NCBI RefSeq assembly: GCF_902500225.1
Contig: NZ_LR722664.1
Coordinates: forward strand, 1 to 64,000
Length of the DNA: 64,000 nucleotides
DNA from: Buttiauxella massiliensis
Lineage (GTDB): Bacteria > Pseudomonadota > Gammaproteobacteria > Enterobacterales > Enterobacteriaceae
Reading direction: 5' to 3'
Each line of letters opens with the position of its first letter. The first letter of the stretch is position 1. Below, piece after piece: positions 36,331-45,103 of the stretch. The notes beneath the pieces are model-generated. The model did no database searches. It was not told the origin of the DNA and saw only the letters and a program-made list of their open reading frames with translations. The translations under genes were made by a program, and so were the position numbers.

Positions 36331-37782
36331 ATGATTGAATTAAACAATGCAGACTTGCTGCTAACTACCTGTCCGGTTGATGGTGAGTGGAGTAATGCAC
36401 TGTCTGGTAAAACAGCTCCAGTTTTGAATGCTGCGACAGGCGAGAAAATCGCAGAGGTTCCTTTTATGGGGCAGGCCGAGACTGTGCAGGCAATTACTGC
36501 GGCTGAAGTCGTGCAAAAAGAGTGGAAAAAACAGACTGCGGCAAGTCGGGCTAAAATCCTGCACTGCTGGGTAAGCCTGATTCACGAAAATAGCGAAGAT
36601 CTAGCCCGATTGATTACCCTTGAAGGTGGCAAACCGCTTGCTGAAGCGCGGGGTGAAATTAACTATGCTGCTTCGTTTATTACCTGGTTTGCTGAAGAAG
36701 CGAAAAGAGTGGATGGCGTCTTGTTGCAACCTACCAGTGCCGATCAGCGTTTTATCGTCTCCAAACAGCCGATTGGCGTTTGTGCAGCCATTACGCCATG
36801 GAACTTCCCGGCGGCGATGATTACCCGCAAAGTAGCACCGGCACTCGCGGCGGGTTGTGCCATTATCGTCAAACCGGCCGAGCAAACACCGCTAACCGCA
36901 CTGGCACTGGCAAAACTGGCAGAAACAGCGGGGCTTCCGGCAGGGCTGCTGCAGGTCATCACGGGTGATGCAAAAGAGATTGGTGGCGAACTTTGTCGCA
37001 ACGCTACGGTTCGTAAACTTAGCTTCACGGGTTCAACCGAGACAGGGCGCTTATTGATGGCGCAATGTGCACCAACGATTAAGAAATTGTCGCTGGAACT
37101 GGGTGGGAACGCGCCGGTTATCATTTTCGATGATGCTGATATCGATCTTGCCGTTAAGGGCATCATGGCGTCCAAGTTCCGCAATAGCGGCCAGACCTGT
37201 GTTTGCGCTAACCGCATCTACGTTCAGAGCGGAATTTATCAGGCGCTGAGCGTTGAGTTGGTCAAAGCGGTTGAGGCTCTGAAAGTCGGTAACGGCATGG
37301 ATGACGGGGTCACTCAGGGGCCACTGATCAACGCTAAAGCGATTGAGAAGGTTGAGCTTCATCTTAGCGATGCTCTGGATAAAGGGGCCACCTTGTTAAC
37401 GGGCGGGCAAAAACATACATCAGGTGGGAATTTCTTCTCGCCAACGGTCGTGGCCAATGTCACGCAAGAGATGCGTTTTGCCAGAGAAGAGACATTCGGC
37501 CCGGTTGCGCCACTATTTAAATTTGAAACTGATGATGAAGCAGTGAATTACGCCAATGACACGGAGTTTGGCCTGGCTGCTTATATCTTTACCCGTGATG
37601 CGAAACGCCAATGGCAAATTCCGGAAGCACTGGAATATGGCATGGTGGGAGTGAATACCGGGTTGATTTCCAATGAAGTGGCGCCATTTGGTGGGATTAA
37701 ACAATCAGGTCTCGGCCGTGAGGGGTCCCGCTTTGGCATTGATGAGTACTTAGAAATGAAATATGTCTGCGTGAAACTCTAA
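36331..37782 (+). CDS. gabD: Succinate-semialdehyde dehydrogenase
   Basis: 483 residues from the ATG at 36331 (E. coli 482); a GTG at 36319 overlapping the gabT stop is possible but lacks a ribosome site. It oxidises succinic semialdehyde to succinate with NAD(P)+. The NAD fold, ITPWNFPAAMITRK, the general base Glu256 in LELGGNAP and the catalytic Cys290 in SGQTCVC are all present. The second Cys two residues on is the redox-switch partner known in bacterial SSADH. It ends the GABA shunt and is translationally close to gabT. Confidence 0.93.
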   Translation: MIELNNADLLLTTCPVDGEWSNALSGKTAPVLNAATGEKIAEVPFMGQAETVQAITAAEVVQKEWKKQTAASRAKILHCWVSLIHENSEDLARLITLEGGKPLAEARGEINYAASFITWFAEEAKRVDGVLLQPTSADQRFIVSKQPIGVCAAITPWNFPAAMITRKVAPALAAGCAIIVKPAEQTPLTALALAKLAETAGLPAGLLQVITGDAKEIGGELCRNATVRKLSFTGSTETGRLLMAQCAPTIKKLSLELGGNAPVIIFDDADIDLAVKGIMASKFRNSGQTCVCANRIYVQSGIYQALSVELVKAVEALKVGNGMDDGVTQGPLINAKAIEKVELHLSDALDKGATLLTGGQKHTSGGNFFSPTVVANVTQEMRFAREETFGPVAPLFKFETDDEAVNYANDTEFGLAAYIFTRDAKRQWQIPEALEYGMVGVNTGLISNEVAPFGGIKQSGLGREGSRFGIDEYLEMKYVCVKL

Positions 37783-37811
37783 ACCCTTCAATACTTCGCG
37801 CCGCAGCACCA

Positions 37812-37841
37812 TAGGTCGGATTAGCGCAAGCGACATCCGAC
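37812..37841. repeat. REP-like palindrome, copy 3
   Basis: GGTCGGATTAGCGC-AA-GCGACATCCGAC after gabD, almost the same as copy 2 near 15170. It probably also protects the 3' end of the gabTD message. Confidence 0.75.
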
Positions 37842-37951
37842 TTTTCCGCTGATCTTTTCACCCCAGATTGCCCCAAAACACTGCCCATCTGCGAATGTTG
37901 CAATCACGCTCACGATCTTAACAATTATGTGACATTAGGCGTATACATATA

Positions 37952-37978
37952 ACATATTATGTTTTATAAAATATGAAC
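37952..37978. promoter_or_regulatory. AT-rich shared element, permease copy
   Basis: A 27-bp element starting AACATATTA, identical at 18 of 27 positions to 41224-41250 before the aldehyde dehydrogenase operon. It lies 36-62 bp before the permease start. It may be an operator of the nearby GntR-type regulator or a shared promoter element. Confidence 0.5.
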
Positions 37979-38013
37979 ACTGCCTGCCCTTATGCCACAT
38001 AAAGAGAAAAGAT

Positions 38014-39492
38014 ATGGAACAGACGACAGACAAAGAAAATCTGCAACATCAGCCAGTTAAAGGCGAGCAATTCAACCGCTCGATAGGGCTGATGTCTAAT
38101 TTCGCGCTGGGATTTACCTACCTATCACCACTGACAGCGGTGTACTCGCTGTTTGCGCTGGCGGTAACGCTTGCCGGGCCACCGGCGATCTGGTGGATTC
38201 TTATCGTTGCCTGTGGCCAGTTGCTGGTGGCGCTGGTATTCGGTGAAGTTGCATCCCAATACCCAATTACTGGTGGTTTGTACCCATGGGCAAGAAGGTT
38301 ATGGGGGAAAAAATATGCGTGGATTGCAGCCTGGATTTACCTGTGGGCTTTAGTCGTCACCATTACCTCAATCGCGGAATACACCTCCACCTTTGTTGCG
38401 TCGTTATTTCACTACGCAACCAGTGCAGGCAACATGATGCTCACATCTGTCGTGCTGCTGCTGATAATGATGGGCGTGAATATGTCCGGAACGAAAAATT
38501 TAGCCCGTGTCGCAAAAATAGGTTTCTGGTGTGAAATAGTCAGCGTCATTGCGTTAGGTATCTATCTGTTAATATTCCACCGTTCCCAGCCATTCTCTGT
38601 GGTATTTGACTCGATGGGTGTTCTGGCATCCGATGGTAATTACACCACTGCGTTTATGTCCGCATCGCTGATGGGTTTGTTTATGTTCTTTGGCTTTGAA
38701 GCATGCGGTAACGTAGCTGAAGAGGTTAAAAACCCAGGTAAGAAGATTCCAATCGCCATGATTCTGAGTATTGTCTTTGGCGCAATTTCCGCGGTGATTT
38801 CGATTCTGGGTTATCTGCTGTCGTCTCCGGACTTGATTAACATTGTGAACGGTAAAATTGCCGACCCAATTCCAACAATTCTGAACCAGGCGCTGGGTGA
38901 AACAGGTGCAACCATCTTTATTGTGGTCGCTATTATCGCCATGCTCTCTTGTATTCTGTCACTGCAGGCTGCATTGAGCCGTCTGATATTCTCCTTCTCT
39001 CGCGATAAGATGCTGCCGGGTAGCGAGTGGATGTCTAAGATCTCTAAACATAGCGTGCCGGATAACGCCATGATTGTGAGTTGTTTATTGCCGGTGATTA
39101 TCTGCGTCTGGGTCTACTTCCAGCCGGATAGTCTGGCTCGTATCACGGCCTTTGCGGTTATTGGAATCTATATTTCATTCCAGATGGTCGTACTGGCTGC
39201 ACTGCGTCAACGGCTGAAAGGCTGGAAACCAGCAGGTGAGTGGACTGTGGGTTCATGGGGATTAATCGTAAACGTTCTGGCGTTAGCCTATGGCCTGTGC
39301 GGTATTTGGTTACTGGCGCAACCGGCCGCAGGTGAAAGCTTTATTGACCGTTGGACGGTATTGGTAGGGCTTGCGATTGTAATTATCTCAGGACTGCTTT
39401 ACATGTTCATCACTAAGCCGTTTGGCCGTTCGAACGCACCAGAAAATGATGCGATTGAGTATGCGCGAAAGCTGAGTGTTGAACAGAACTAA
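38014..39492 (+). CDS. APC-family permease (amino acid/choline or GABA type)
   Basis: 492 residues with twelve predicted membrane segments from residue ~28 (GLMSNFALGFTYLSPLTAVYSL) to ~460. Marks of the amino acid/choline transporter branch are GEVASQYPITGGLYPWARRLWG and FMFFGFEACGNVAEEVKNPGKKIP. This branch includes GABA permeases. Located between gabTD and the amine oxidation operon, and sharing an upstream element with the latter, it probably imports GABA, an aminoaldehyde or a polyamine; the exact substrate is inference. The start has AAAGAGAAAAG upstream. Confidence 0.82.
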   Translation: MEQTTDKENLQHQPVKGEQFNRSIGLMSNFALGFTYLSPLTAVYSLFALAVTLAGPPAIWWILIVACGQLLVALVFGEVASQYPITGGLYPWARRLWGKKYAWIAAWIYLWALVVTITSIAEYTSTFVASLFHYATSAGNMMLTSVVLLLIMMGVNMSGTKNLARVAKIGFWCEIVSVIALGIYLLIFHRSQPFSVVFDSMGVLASDGNYTTAFMSASLMGLFMFFGFEACGNVAEEVKNPGKKIPIAMILSIVFGAISAVISILGYLLSSPDLINIVNGKIADPIPTILNQALGETGATIFIVVAIIAMLSCILSLQAALSRLIFSFSRDKMLPGSEWMSKISKHSVPDNAMIVSCLLPVIICVWVYFQPDSLARITAFAVIGIYISFQMVVLAALRQRLKGWKPAGEWTVGSWGLIVNVLALAYGLCGIWLLAQPAAGESFIDRWTVLVGLAIVIISGLLYMFITKPFGRSNAPENDAIEYARKLSVEQN

Positions 39493-39508
39493 TACATGTG
39501 TATTTAAA

Positions 39509-39539
39509 GGGAGGATTAGCGCTAAACGCTAATCCTCCC
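39509..39539. terminator. Bidirectional terminator
   Basis: A perfect 13-bp stem GGGAGGATTAGCG/CGCTAATCCTCCC with a CTAAA-type loop lies between the convergent permease and Cache genes. A- and T-rich flanks follow on both strands. Confidence 0.9.
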
Positions 39540-39544
39540 TAAAT

Positions 39545-40240
39545 TTATTTAGCCTGATACAAATTAAAGTAATCATTCTCAAAGACAATCTTCGCCACAC
39601 TGATATCCAGCAAATCGCCCACCCGGAAACGAGGATGCGTTGAAAAAACAATCCTGCTATCTTTGTTGGTCAGAATGACTTTATTATCGGCGGCGTAAGG
39701 TAATAACTCATCCTCAACGCGGCTGACCAATAAATCTATTGCAGCCACTCCTAAAAATTGCTGATTAAAATAAACCGGTACAGCGCTAGTGATGGTGTAA
39801 GACGTATTACAGATATAGTCGACGTAGGGGCCATGAATAAATGCGTTACCGACAGTTGGAGCTTGCTTAAACCACTCAAAGGTTCTGAAATCCAGACGCT
39901 GTTGCGTGGCCTGGTCTAAATCAAGATTCACCTGTTTTACACCATCAGCTTTCTTATACCACCACTCGAGCAGCCAAAATTCTTTATTACTTCCTGAGCC
40001 TTCGATATGGCTGGCAAAGCCCGCACCGGAGCAGTAAACATTACTGTTTAAAGTGGCTTTAATATGATCCTGAATGGTTTTTCTGACGGAAGGCTCAAGC
40101 AAATGCTCCAGATTAACATCCTCAATTTCTGCCAGTGACGTTTCAATGTTGCGGGCAAGCAAACCGGTGGATTCAATGGTGGAGTTAATGATGCTATCAA
40201 TTTTTTCGGTAAGGGCATGGAGTGATGTTGTTAATAGCAT
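39545..40240 (-). CDS. Stand-alone Cache (PDC) sensor domain protein
   Basis: 231 residues. The sequence is a double-Cache-type ligand-binding domain, normally the extracellular part of receptors, but no signal peptide, membrane segment or output domain is seen. The ligand signature of the amino-acid/amine group is recognisable: FRTFEWFKQA, then HGPYVDY about 20 residues on, then TITSAVPVYF and LGVAAIDL. It starts 24 bp after the GntR regulator stop, so both are one transcript. I infer that it senses an amine or amino acid in the cytosol and passes this to the regulator; direct evidence is lacking. Confidence 0.75.
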   Translation of the reverse strand: MLLTTSLHALTEKIDSIINSTIESTGLLARNIETSLAEIEDVNLEHLLEPSVRKTIQDHIKATLNSNVYCSGAGFASHIEGSGSNKEFWLLEWWYKKADGVKQVNLDLDQATQQRLDFRTFEWFKQAPTVGNAFIHGPYVDYICNTSYTITSAVPVYFNQQFLGVAAIDLLVSRVEDELLPYAADNKVILTNKDSRIVFSTHPRFRVGDLLDISVAKIVFENDYFNLYQAK

Positions 40241-40264
40241 ATTTATGCCTATTCTTATAGTTTG

Positions 40265-40990
40265 TCAGGTTGCACTGTATTTCAATTTATTTTCTATCAG
40301 ATAGAAAGTAAACGTATCGATTAGCTTTTTGGCGATGTTAACTGACTCGGACTCATTGTGTGAAGACAGAGTATTAATTAACGTGGTGTATAGCTCAACA
40401 ATCTCACCGTGTATATTTTCTGAACGGAACAAAATAGCCACCAGCGACGACCATTCGGACTGCAAAATTAGCTCCTGGTTAGCGAGACGCGCTGACTGAG
40501 AACAGGCGGCTATGGCTAACAAACAACGCATATCAGCCTGAGTGCGTGCTTCAGGTGATGTCGCTAAATTGAGTACTTCAACAAATTCACGTAGGCGAGT
40601 GATATCTGCGTTCGTCATACGACGCGATGCCAGACGTGTACTGTGGCTAATAATAGCGCAATGCATTTCACCTAAATCCGACAAATAATCGGTACTTAGG
40701 GTCTTAAATGGATTAAGGGTATTACTGAATTCCCAAACTTGCTCGCAAACAAAACTGCCGCCATTACGCCCACGAACAGTGTGAATTAAGTTGTTAGCAC
40801 GCAGCGTATTTAACGCTTCGCGGATGGTGATGTGCGAAACCCCCATCATTTTTGCGAGGTCGGCTTCATTCGGTAATTGCTCATTTGCTTCAAGCAACCC
40901 GGTAATAATGGCATTTGAAAGACGCTGAACTATCTGATCGGAACGGCTGGCCTGGCCTATTGGCGCGAATATCACCGCATGAGTAATCAT
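40265..40990 (-). CDS. GntR-family (FCD) transcription regulator
   Basis: 241 residues. Residues ~15-80 form the GntR winged helix (NEQLPNEADLAKMMGVSHITIREALNTLRANNLIHTVRGRNGGSFV). Residues ~95-235 are the all-helical FCD effector domain of the FadR subfamily. It is divergent from the aldehyde dehydrogenase/amine oxidation operon and shares a leftward transcript with the Cache protein, so it most likely controls that operon and perhaps the permease at 38014. Confidence 0.85.
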   Translation of the reverse strand: MITHAVIFAPIGQASRSDQIVQRLSNAIITGLLEANEQLPNEADLAKMMGVSHITIREALNTLRANNLIHTVRGRNGGSFVCEQVWEFSNTLNPFKTLSTDYLSDLGEMHCAIISHSTRLASRRMTNADITRLREFVEVLNLATSPEARTQADMRCLLAIAACSQSARLANQELILQSEWSSLVAILFRSENIHGEIVELYTTLINTLSSHNESESVNIAKKLIDTFTFYLIENKLKYSAT

Positions 40991-41223
40991 AATTTTACCT
41001 GGTGAGATAATCCTTTAAATAGTTCACTGAACATAGCATACAACCCCTTGTTAATGAAGGAATGCTTAAGTGTTGATGCTGGTCCACATGCAACATGTGT
41101 CGCTCGTTTTGAACCTTTCCATCGCGCTCGATGAACGCTGCGCAATTGCACATTAAAATATCACTTCGAAATGGGATGTATATCATATTGTTAGTAAAAT
41201 GTTATTGAAGTCTTCCCGTATAA

Positions 41224-41250
41224 AACATATTACATAATATAGTTTATGTT
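41224..41250. promoter_or_regulatory. AT-rich shared element, amine operon copy
   Basis: A 27-bp element starting AACATATTA, 20-46 bp before the aldehyde dehydrogenase start; 18 of 27 bases match 37952-37978. The 279-bp gap it lies in separates the GntR regulator from the operon and holds both promoters. Confidence 0.5.
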
Positions 41251-41269
41251 TTAACGAGCGGAGAGCGTA

Positions 41270-42700
41270 ATGAACATCCTGAAGCATTTTATCAATGGGC
41301 AATATGTAGCAGGTTCGGAGGATAATCTCTTTGAACTGGTAAGCCCGGTCAACGGAGAGACCTACGCGCTGTCGCCAGGTGCAGGTCGTAGCGAGGTAGA
41401 TCAGGCCTATAGCGCAGCGAAAAGCGCGTTTGCCGTCTGGAAACATTCCACCCCGTCCCAAAGACAGCTGGCACTGTTAAAACTGGCCGACGCGATTGAA
41501 CACAATGTGGACCGACTGGCGCAAGCGCAAAGTCAGGAAACAGGGCAGTTACGTCACTTTATCGAAAAGGAAGAGATCGCAGCATCCTGCGATGCACTGC
41601 GTTTCTTTGCCGGTGCGGCGCGATGTCTTGAAGGCAAAGCCTCATATGAATATACCCCCGGTTTAACTTCAACTATTCGCCGCGAGCCGTTAGGGATTGT
41701 CGGCCAGGTCACGCCGTGGAACTACCCGTTTATGATGGCGGTGTGGAAAATTGCCCCGGCATTGGCCGCGGGGAACACCGTGGTGCTTAAACCTAGCGAT
41801 ACCACGCCCATCAGCACCTTAATTCTGGCGGAACTTGCCGCGCCAATTTTCCCACAGGGCGCGTTTAACGTGCTGCTTGGCAAGGCCGAAACCGGCTCCC
41901 TGGTGGTATCGAGCACAGAAGCGTCGTTGGTTTCAATTACCGGCTCGGTGCGTGCGGGTTTACAGGTAGCGGCATCTGCTGCTGCAAACCTCACCAAAGC
42001 TCACCTCGAACTTGGCGGCAAAGCACCGGTTATCGTTTTTGCCGATGCCGACATTAATAAAGCGGTAGACATTATCACCACCGCGGGCTTCTTCAACGCA
42101 GGCCAGGATTGCACCTCGGCGACGCGCATTCTGATTGAAGATTCCATTTATGAATCATTTCTCGAAAAGCTGGTAAGCAAAACCCGCGAAATCAAATTCG
42201 GCGTGCCGGAAGATAAAGATGCGTTGTACGGCGCACTTAACAGCCGCAATCAGTTAGATCAGGTTAAAGGCTTTATTAGCCGACTACCGGCGCACGCCAA
42301 AATCGAAACCGGTGGTAAGCCTGGTGCGGGCCCTGGTTTTTATTTTGAACCGACGATTATTTCCGGGCTTGAACAACACGACGAGGCGATTCAGCACGAA
42401 GTCTTTGGCCCGGTGATGACCGTGCAGAAATTCTCCTCAGAAGAAGAGGCGCTGGATAAGGCGAATGACGTGGAATATGGCCTGGCATCCAGTGTCTGGA
42501 CCAGTAATCACGGCCGCGCCCAACGCTTCAGTATGCGTCTCGATTTTGGCACGGTGTGGATTAACAACCATATACCACTGTGCGCTGAAATGCCCCACGG
42601 CGGCTTCAAGAAATCCGGTTACGGGAAGGACTTGTCATCCTACTCGCTGGATGAGTACACCCGTGTAAAACACATCATGTGCGATACCTCTGACTCTTAA
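41270..42700 (+). CDS. Gamma-aminobutyraldehyde dehydrogenase (PatD-like)
   Basis: 476 residues (E. coli PatD 474). A cytosolic NAD-dependent aldehyde dehydrogenase; closest by memory to 4-aminobutanal dehydrogenase, with the shared stretch LRFFAGAARCLEG. Seen: VTPWNYPFMMAVWKIAPALAAGN, general base Glu247 in LELGGKAP and catalytic Cys281 in NAGQDCT. It converts 4-aminobutanal to GABA, which GabT and GabD nearby carry to succinate. First gene of a tight four-gene operon with a GGAG ribosome site. Other aminoaldehydes are possible substrates. Confidence 0.87.
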   Translation: MNILKHFINGQYVAGSEDNLFELVSPVNGETYALSPGAGRSEVDQAYSAAKSAFAVWKHSTPSQRQLALLKLADAIEHNVDRLAQAQSQETGQLRHFIEKEEIAASCDALRFFAGAARCLEGKASYEYTPGLTSTIRREPLGIVGQVTPWNYPFMMAVWKIAPALAAGNTVVLKPSDTTPISTLILAELAAPIFPQGAFNVLLGKAETGSLVVSSTEASLVSITGSVRAGLQVAASAAANLTKAHLELGGKAPVIVFADADINKAVDIITTAGFFNAGQDCTSATRILIEDSIYESFLEKLVSKTREIKFGVPEDKDALYGALNSRNQLDQVKGFISRLPAHAKIETGGKPGAGPGFYFEPTIISGLEQHDEAIQHEVFGPVMTVQKFSSEEEALDKANDVEYGLASSVWTSNHGRAQRFSMRLDFGTVWINNHIPLCAEMPHGGFKKSGYGKDLSSYSLDEYTRVKHIMCDTSDS

Positions 42701-42715
42701 TATTAAGGTGATGAA

Positions 42716-43192
42716 ATGAAAGCAATAAAAGTTGCCGTACTCTCTTTCGCTCTATTCTCAAATCTGGCGCTGGCGGATGTTTCCCCGTTGACGGTGGTTA
42801 AAGATTATATGTCCGCATGGAACGCCCATGATTCAGCAAAAGCTGCACAATATTTAGCCTCAGACGTGGTTTATTACGATGCAGCAAATGGCACGCCGGT
42901 TAACGGGAAGGCAAACGCGGAAAAAGACGTTATCGGTGCTTTTATTAAAGCCGTACCGGACCTGACATGGAAAATGACCAGCAAGCCAGTCTATGACCAC
43001 GACACCATCGCCTTCCGCTGGGAGTTTAGCGGTAAAAATAGCGGTGAGTGGGCTGGCAGCCCGGCTACCAATAACCCGATTAAATTTGAAGGCGTCAGCT
43101 ATATCACCGTCAATAACGGCAAGATTACATGGCAAGGCGATTACTACGACTCCAGGAAACTGGATGAAGAATTAAAACCACAGGCTAAATAA
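42716..43192 (+). CDS. Secreted NTF2/SnoaL-like protein
   Basis: 158 residues, 15 bp after the dehydrogenase gene. A signal peptide ends at LALADV; the mature ~138 residues are a SnoaL/NTF2-like cone fold (VVKDYMSAWNAHDSAKAAQYLASDVVYYDAANG ... VSYITVNNGKITWQGDYYDSRKL). Such folds bind small molecules or catalyse simple isomerisations. Its position between the cytosolic dehydrogenase and the Tat flavoprotein suggests a periplasmic helper that binds the amine or aldehyde. That role is inference. Confidence 0.8.
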   Translation: MKAIKVAVLSFALFSNLALADVSPLTVVKDYMSAWNAHDSAKAAQYLASDVVYYDAANGTPVNGKANAEKDVIGAFIKAVPDLTWKMTSKPVYDHDTIAFRWEFSGKNSGEWAGSPATNNPIKFEGVSYITVNNGKITWQGDYYDSRKLDEELKPQAK

Positions 43193-43204
43193 GTAAGGTC
43201 TTTT

Positions 43205-45097
43205 ATGTCGATAACCAGACGTGATTTTCTCAACGGAGTTGCCATCACTATTGCTGCAGGGTTAACACCTCTGGACCTTGCCAAAGCTGCCGGTAATGCC
43301 CGCGCGGTTATCGGGGAGGATTACTATCCGCCCCAACTTGCCGGGTTGCGCGGTAACCATCCCGGTTCATTCGAGATGGCGCACGCAATTGGCCGTGACC
43401 ATGAAAAATTCAGCACAGACCATCTTCCGATTGAAGAAGAGTACGATCTGGTTATTGTCGGCGGCGGGTTAAGTGGTCTTGCGGCAGCCAGTTTTTGGCA
43501 AGACCTGATGGGTGAAGAGAGCAAGGTGCTGGTGCTTGATAACCATGATGATTTTGGCGGCCACGCGAAGCGCAATGAGTTTAACGCCGGTGGCAAAAAA
43601 ATTATTGGCTACGGCGGCAGCGAAGCCTTTCAGTCGCCAACGCGTAACTTTAGCCCGGTGGTAAATGGCCTGATGTCTAAGGTTGGCGTTAGCGTAGCGC
43701 GCATGAAGCAGAGCTTTGAGGTCAATTTTTACCCGGACTTAAATCTGAGCCGTGGGGTTTTCTTCGACAAAAAGAACTTCGGTGAAACCAAAATTGTTGG
43801 CGGCGATCCTGGGCGCGCAGTCGCCGATGATATCCCGCCAGACAGACTCAATGGCCGCAGCCTTGAGGCATTTATCAATGATTTCCCATTAAGTGAGAAC
43901 GACCGCAAATCCATTCTGGATTTGTACGTCAATCCGCAGGATTACCTGAAAGGGATGTCGGTAGACGAGAAAACCGAATGGATGGACACCCACAGCTACC
44001 GCGATTTCCTGGTGGAGAAAGTGGGTCTGAGCAAAATGGCCATCTTGTATTTCCAACAGCGCACCAATGACTTCTTTGCTATCGGCATTGAAGGCGTGAG
44101 TTGTGGTGATGCGCGCACTTGCGCATTGCCGGGAATGGACAAGATGGGCCTGCCTCCTCTCGATGAAGAATCCCTTGCCGATTTGGAAGAGCCTTATGTC
44201 TATCATTTACCGGATGGTAATGCGGGCCTGGCTCGTTTGATAGTCAGGCACCTGGTGCCCGAAGCGCTACCTGGCAACACGATGGAAGACTCCATCACCT
44301 CCAGGCTGAATTATCAAAAACTCGACAACAAAGAGAACAGCACCCGCATTCGCCTGAGCAGCATTGTGATTAATGCGGCCAATACCGATGATGGCGTAGT
44401 CGTGACCTACGTTAATGACGGCAAAGCGCATCGCGTCAAAGGGCGTAAGGCCATCATGGCGGGCTACAACATGATGATCCCGTATCTGGTGCCTGAAACC
44501 CCGGAAGAGCAAAAGGCTGACTTGCGCCTGAACGTCAAAGCGCCGCTGGTATACACCAATGTGGTGGTCAAGAACTGGCATGCTTTTACCAAACTCGGTA
44601 TCCACGAATTCTATTCTCCTGCGGCCCCTTACAGCCGCGTGAAGCTCGACTACCCGGTGAGCATGGGAAGTTATCACCACCCGCAAAATCCGGATGAACC
44701 TATGTGCCTGCACATGGTTTATGTACCCACATACCCGGGCAGCAAAATGAGTGCCCGCGAACAGTTCCGCCAGGGGCGAGCTTATTTGCTTGGCACCACT
44801 TTTGATGCTCATGAAAAGATGATCCGCGAACAGCTTCAGGAAATGTTGGGGCAAACCGGGTTTGACCATGAACGGGATATCACCGCTATAACCGTGAACC
44901 GGTGGGCTCATGGCTACGCTTATTACGCCAGCGCGTTGTTCGATGATATGGATAAGATACCGGAAATTATTAAGCGGGCGCGTAAGCCTATCGGGCGAAT
45001 CGCGATTGCTAATTCTGATTCAGACTGGGACGCCTATGCGCATACCGCGATTGACCAGGCGTGGCGTGCGGTCAATGAACTCAAGGCGATGGGATGA
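43205..45097 (+). CDS. Tat-exported spermidine-dehydrogenase-like flavoprotein
   Basis: 630 residues, about 70 kDa. The start MSITRRDFLNG is a twin-arginine signal (Arg5-Arg6), so the folded, cofactor-loaded enzyme is exported. Residues ~81-97 are the FAD dinucleotide fold (YDLVIVGGGLSGLAAA), followed by DDFGGHAKRNEF and YGGSEAFQSP. The layout recalls SpdH of Pseudomonas aeruginosa and the FAD/heme spermidine dehydrogenase of Serratia marcescens and Citrobacter, which cleaves spermidine to 4-aminobutanal and 1,3-diaminopropane using an external electron acceptor. The upstream aminobutanal dehydrogenase and downstream cytochrome c fit exactly. Other amines or alcohols remain possible. Confidence 0.72.
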   Translation: MSITRRDFLNGVAITIAAGLTPLDLAKAAGNARAVIGEDYYPPQLAGLRGNHPGSFEMAHAIGRDHEKFSTDHLPIEEEYDLVIVGGGLSGLAAASFWQDLMGEESKVLVLDNHDDFGGHAKRNEFNAGGKKIIGYGGSEAFQSPTRNFSPVVNGLMSKVGVSVARMKQSFEVNFYPDLNLSRGVFFDKKNFGETKIVGGDPGRAVADDIPPDRLNGRSLEAFINDFPLSENDRKSILDLYVNPQDYLKGMSVDEKTEWMDTHSYRDFLVEKVGLSKMAILYFQQRTNDFFAIGIEGVSCGDARTCALPGMDKMGLPPLDEESLADLEEPYVYHLPDGNAGLARLIVRHLVPEALPGNTMEDSITSRLNYQKLDNKENSTRIRLSSIVINAANTDDGVVVTYVNDGKAHRVKGRKAIMAGYNMMIPYLVPETPEEQKADLRLNVKAPLVYTNVVVKNWHAFTKLGIHEFYSPAAPYSRVKLDYPVSMGSYHHPQNPDEPMCLHMVYVPTYPGSKMSAREQFRQGRAYLLGTTFDAHEKMIREQLQEMLGQTGFDHERDITAITVNRWAHGYAYYASALFDDMDKIPEIIKRARKPIGRIAIANSDSDWDAYAHTAIDQAWRAVNELKAMG

Positions 45098-45103
45098 GCT
45101 GAC

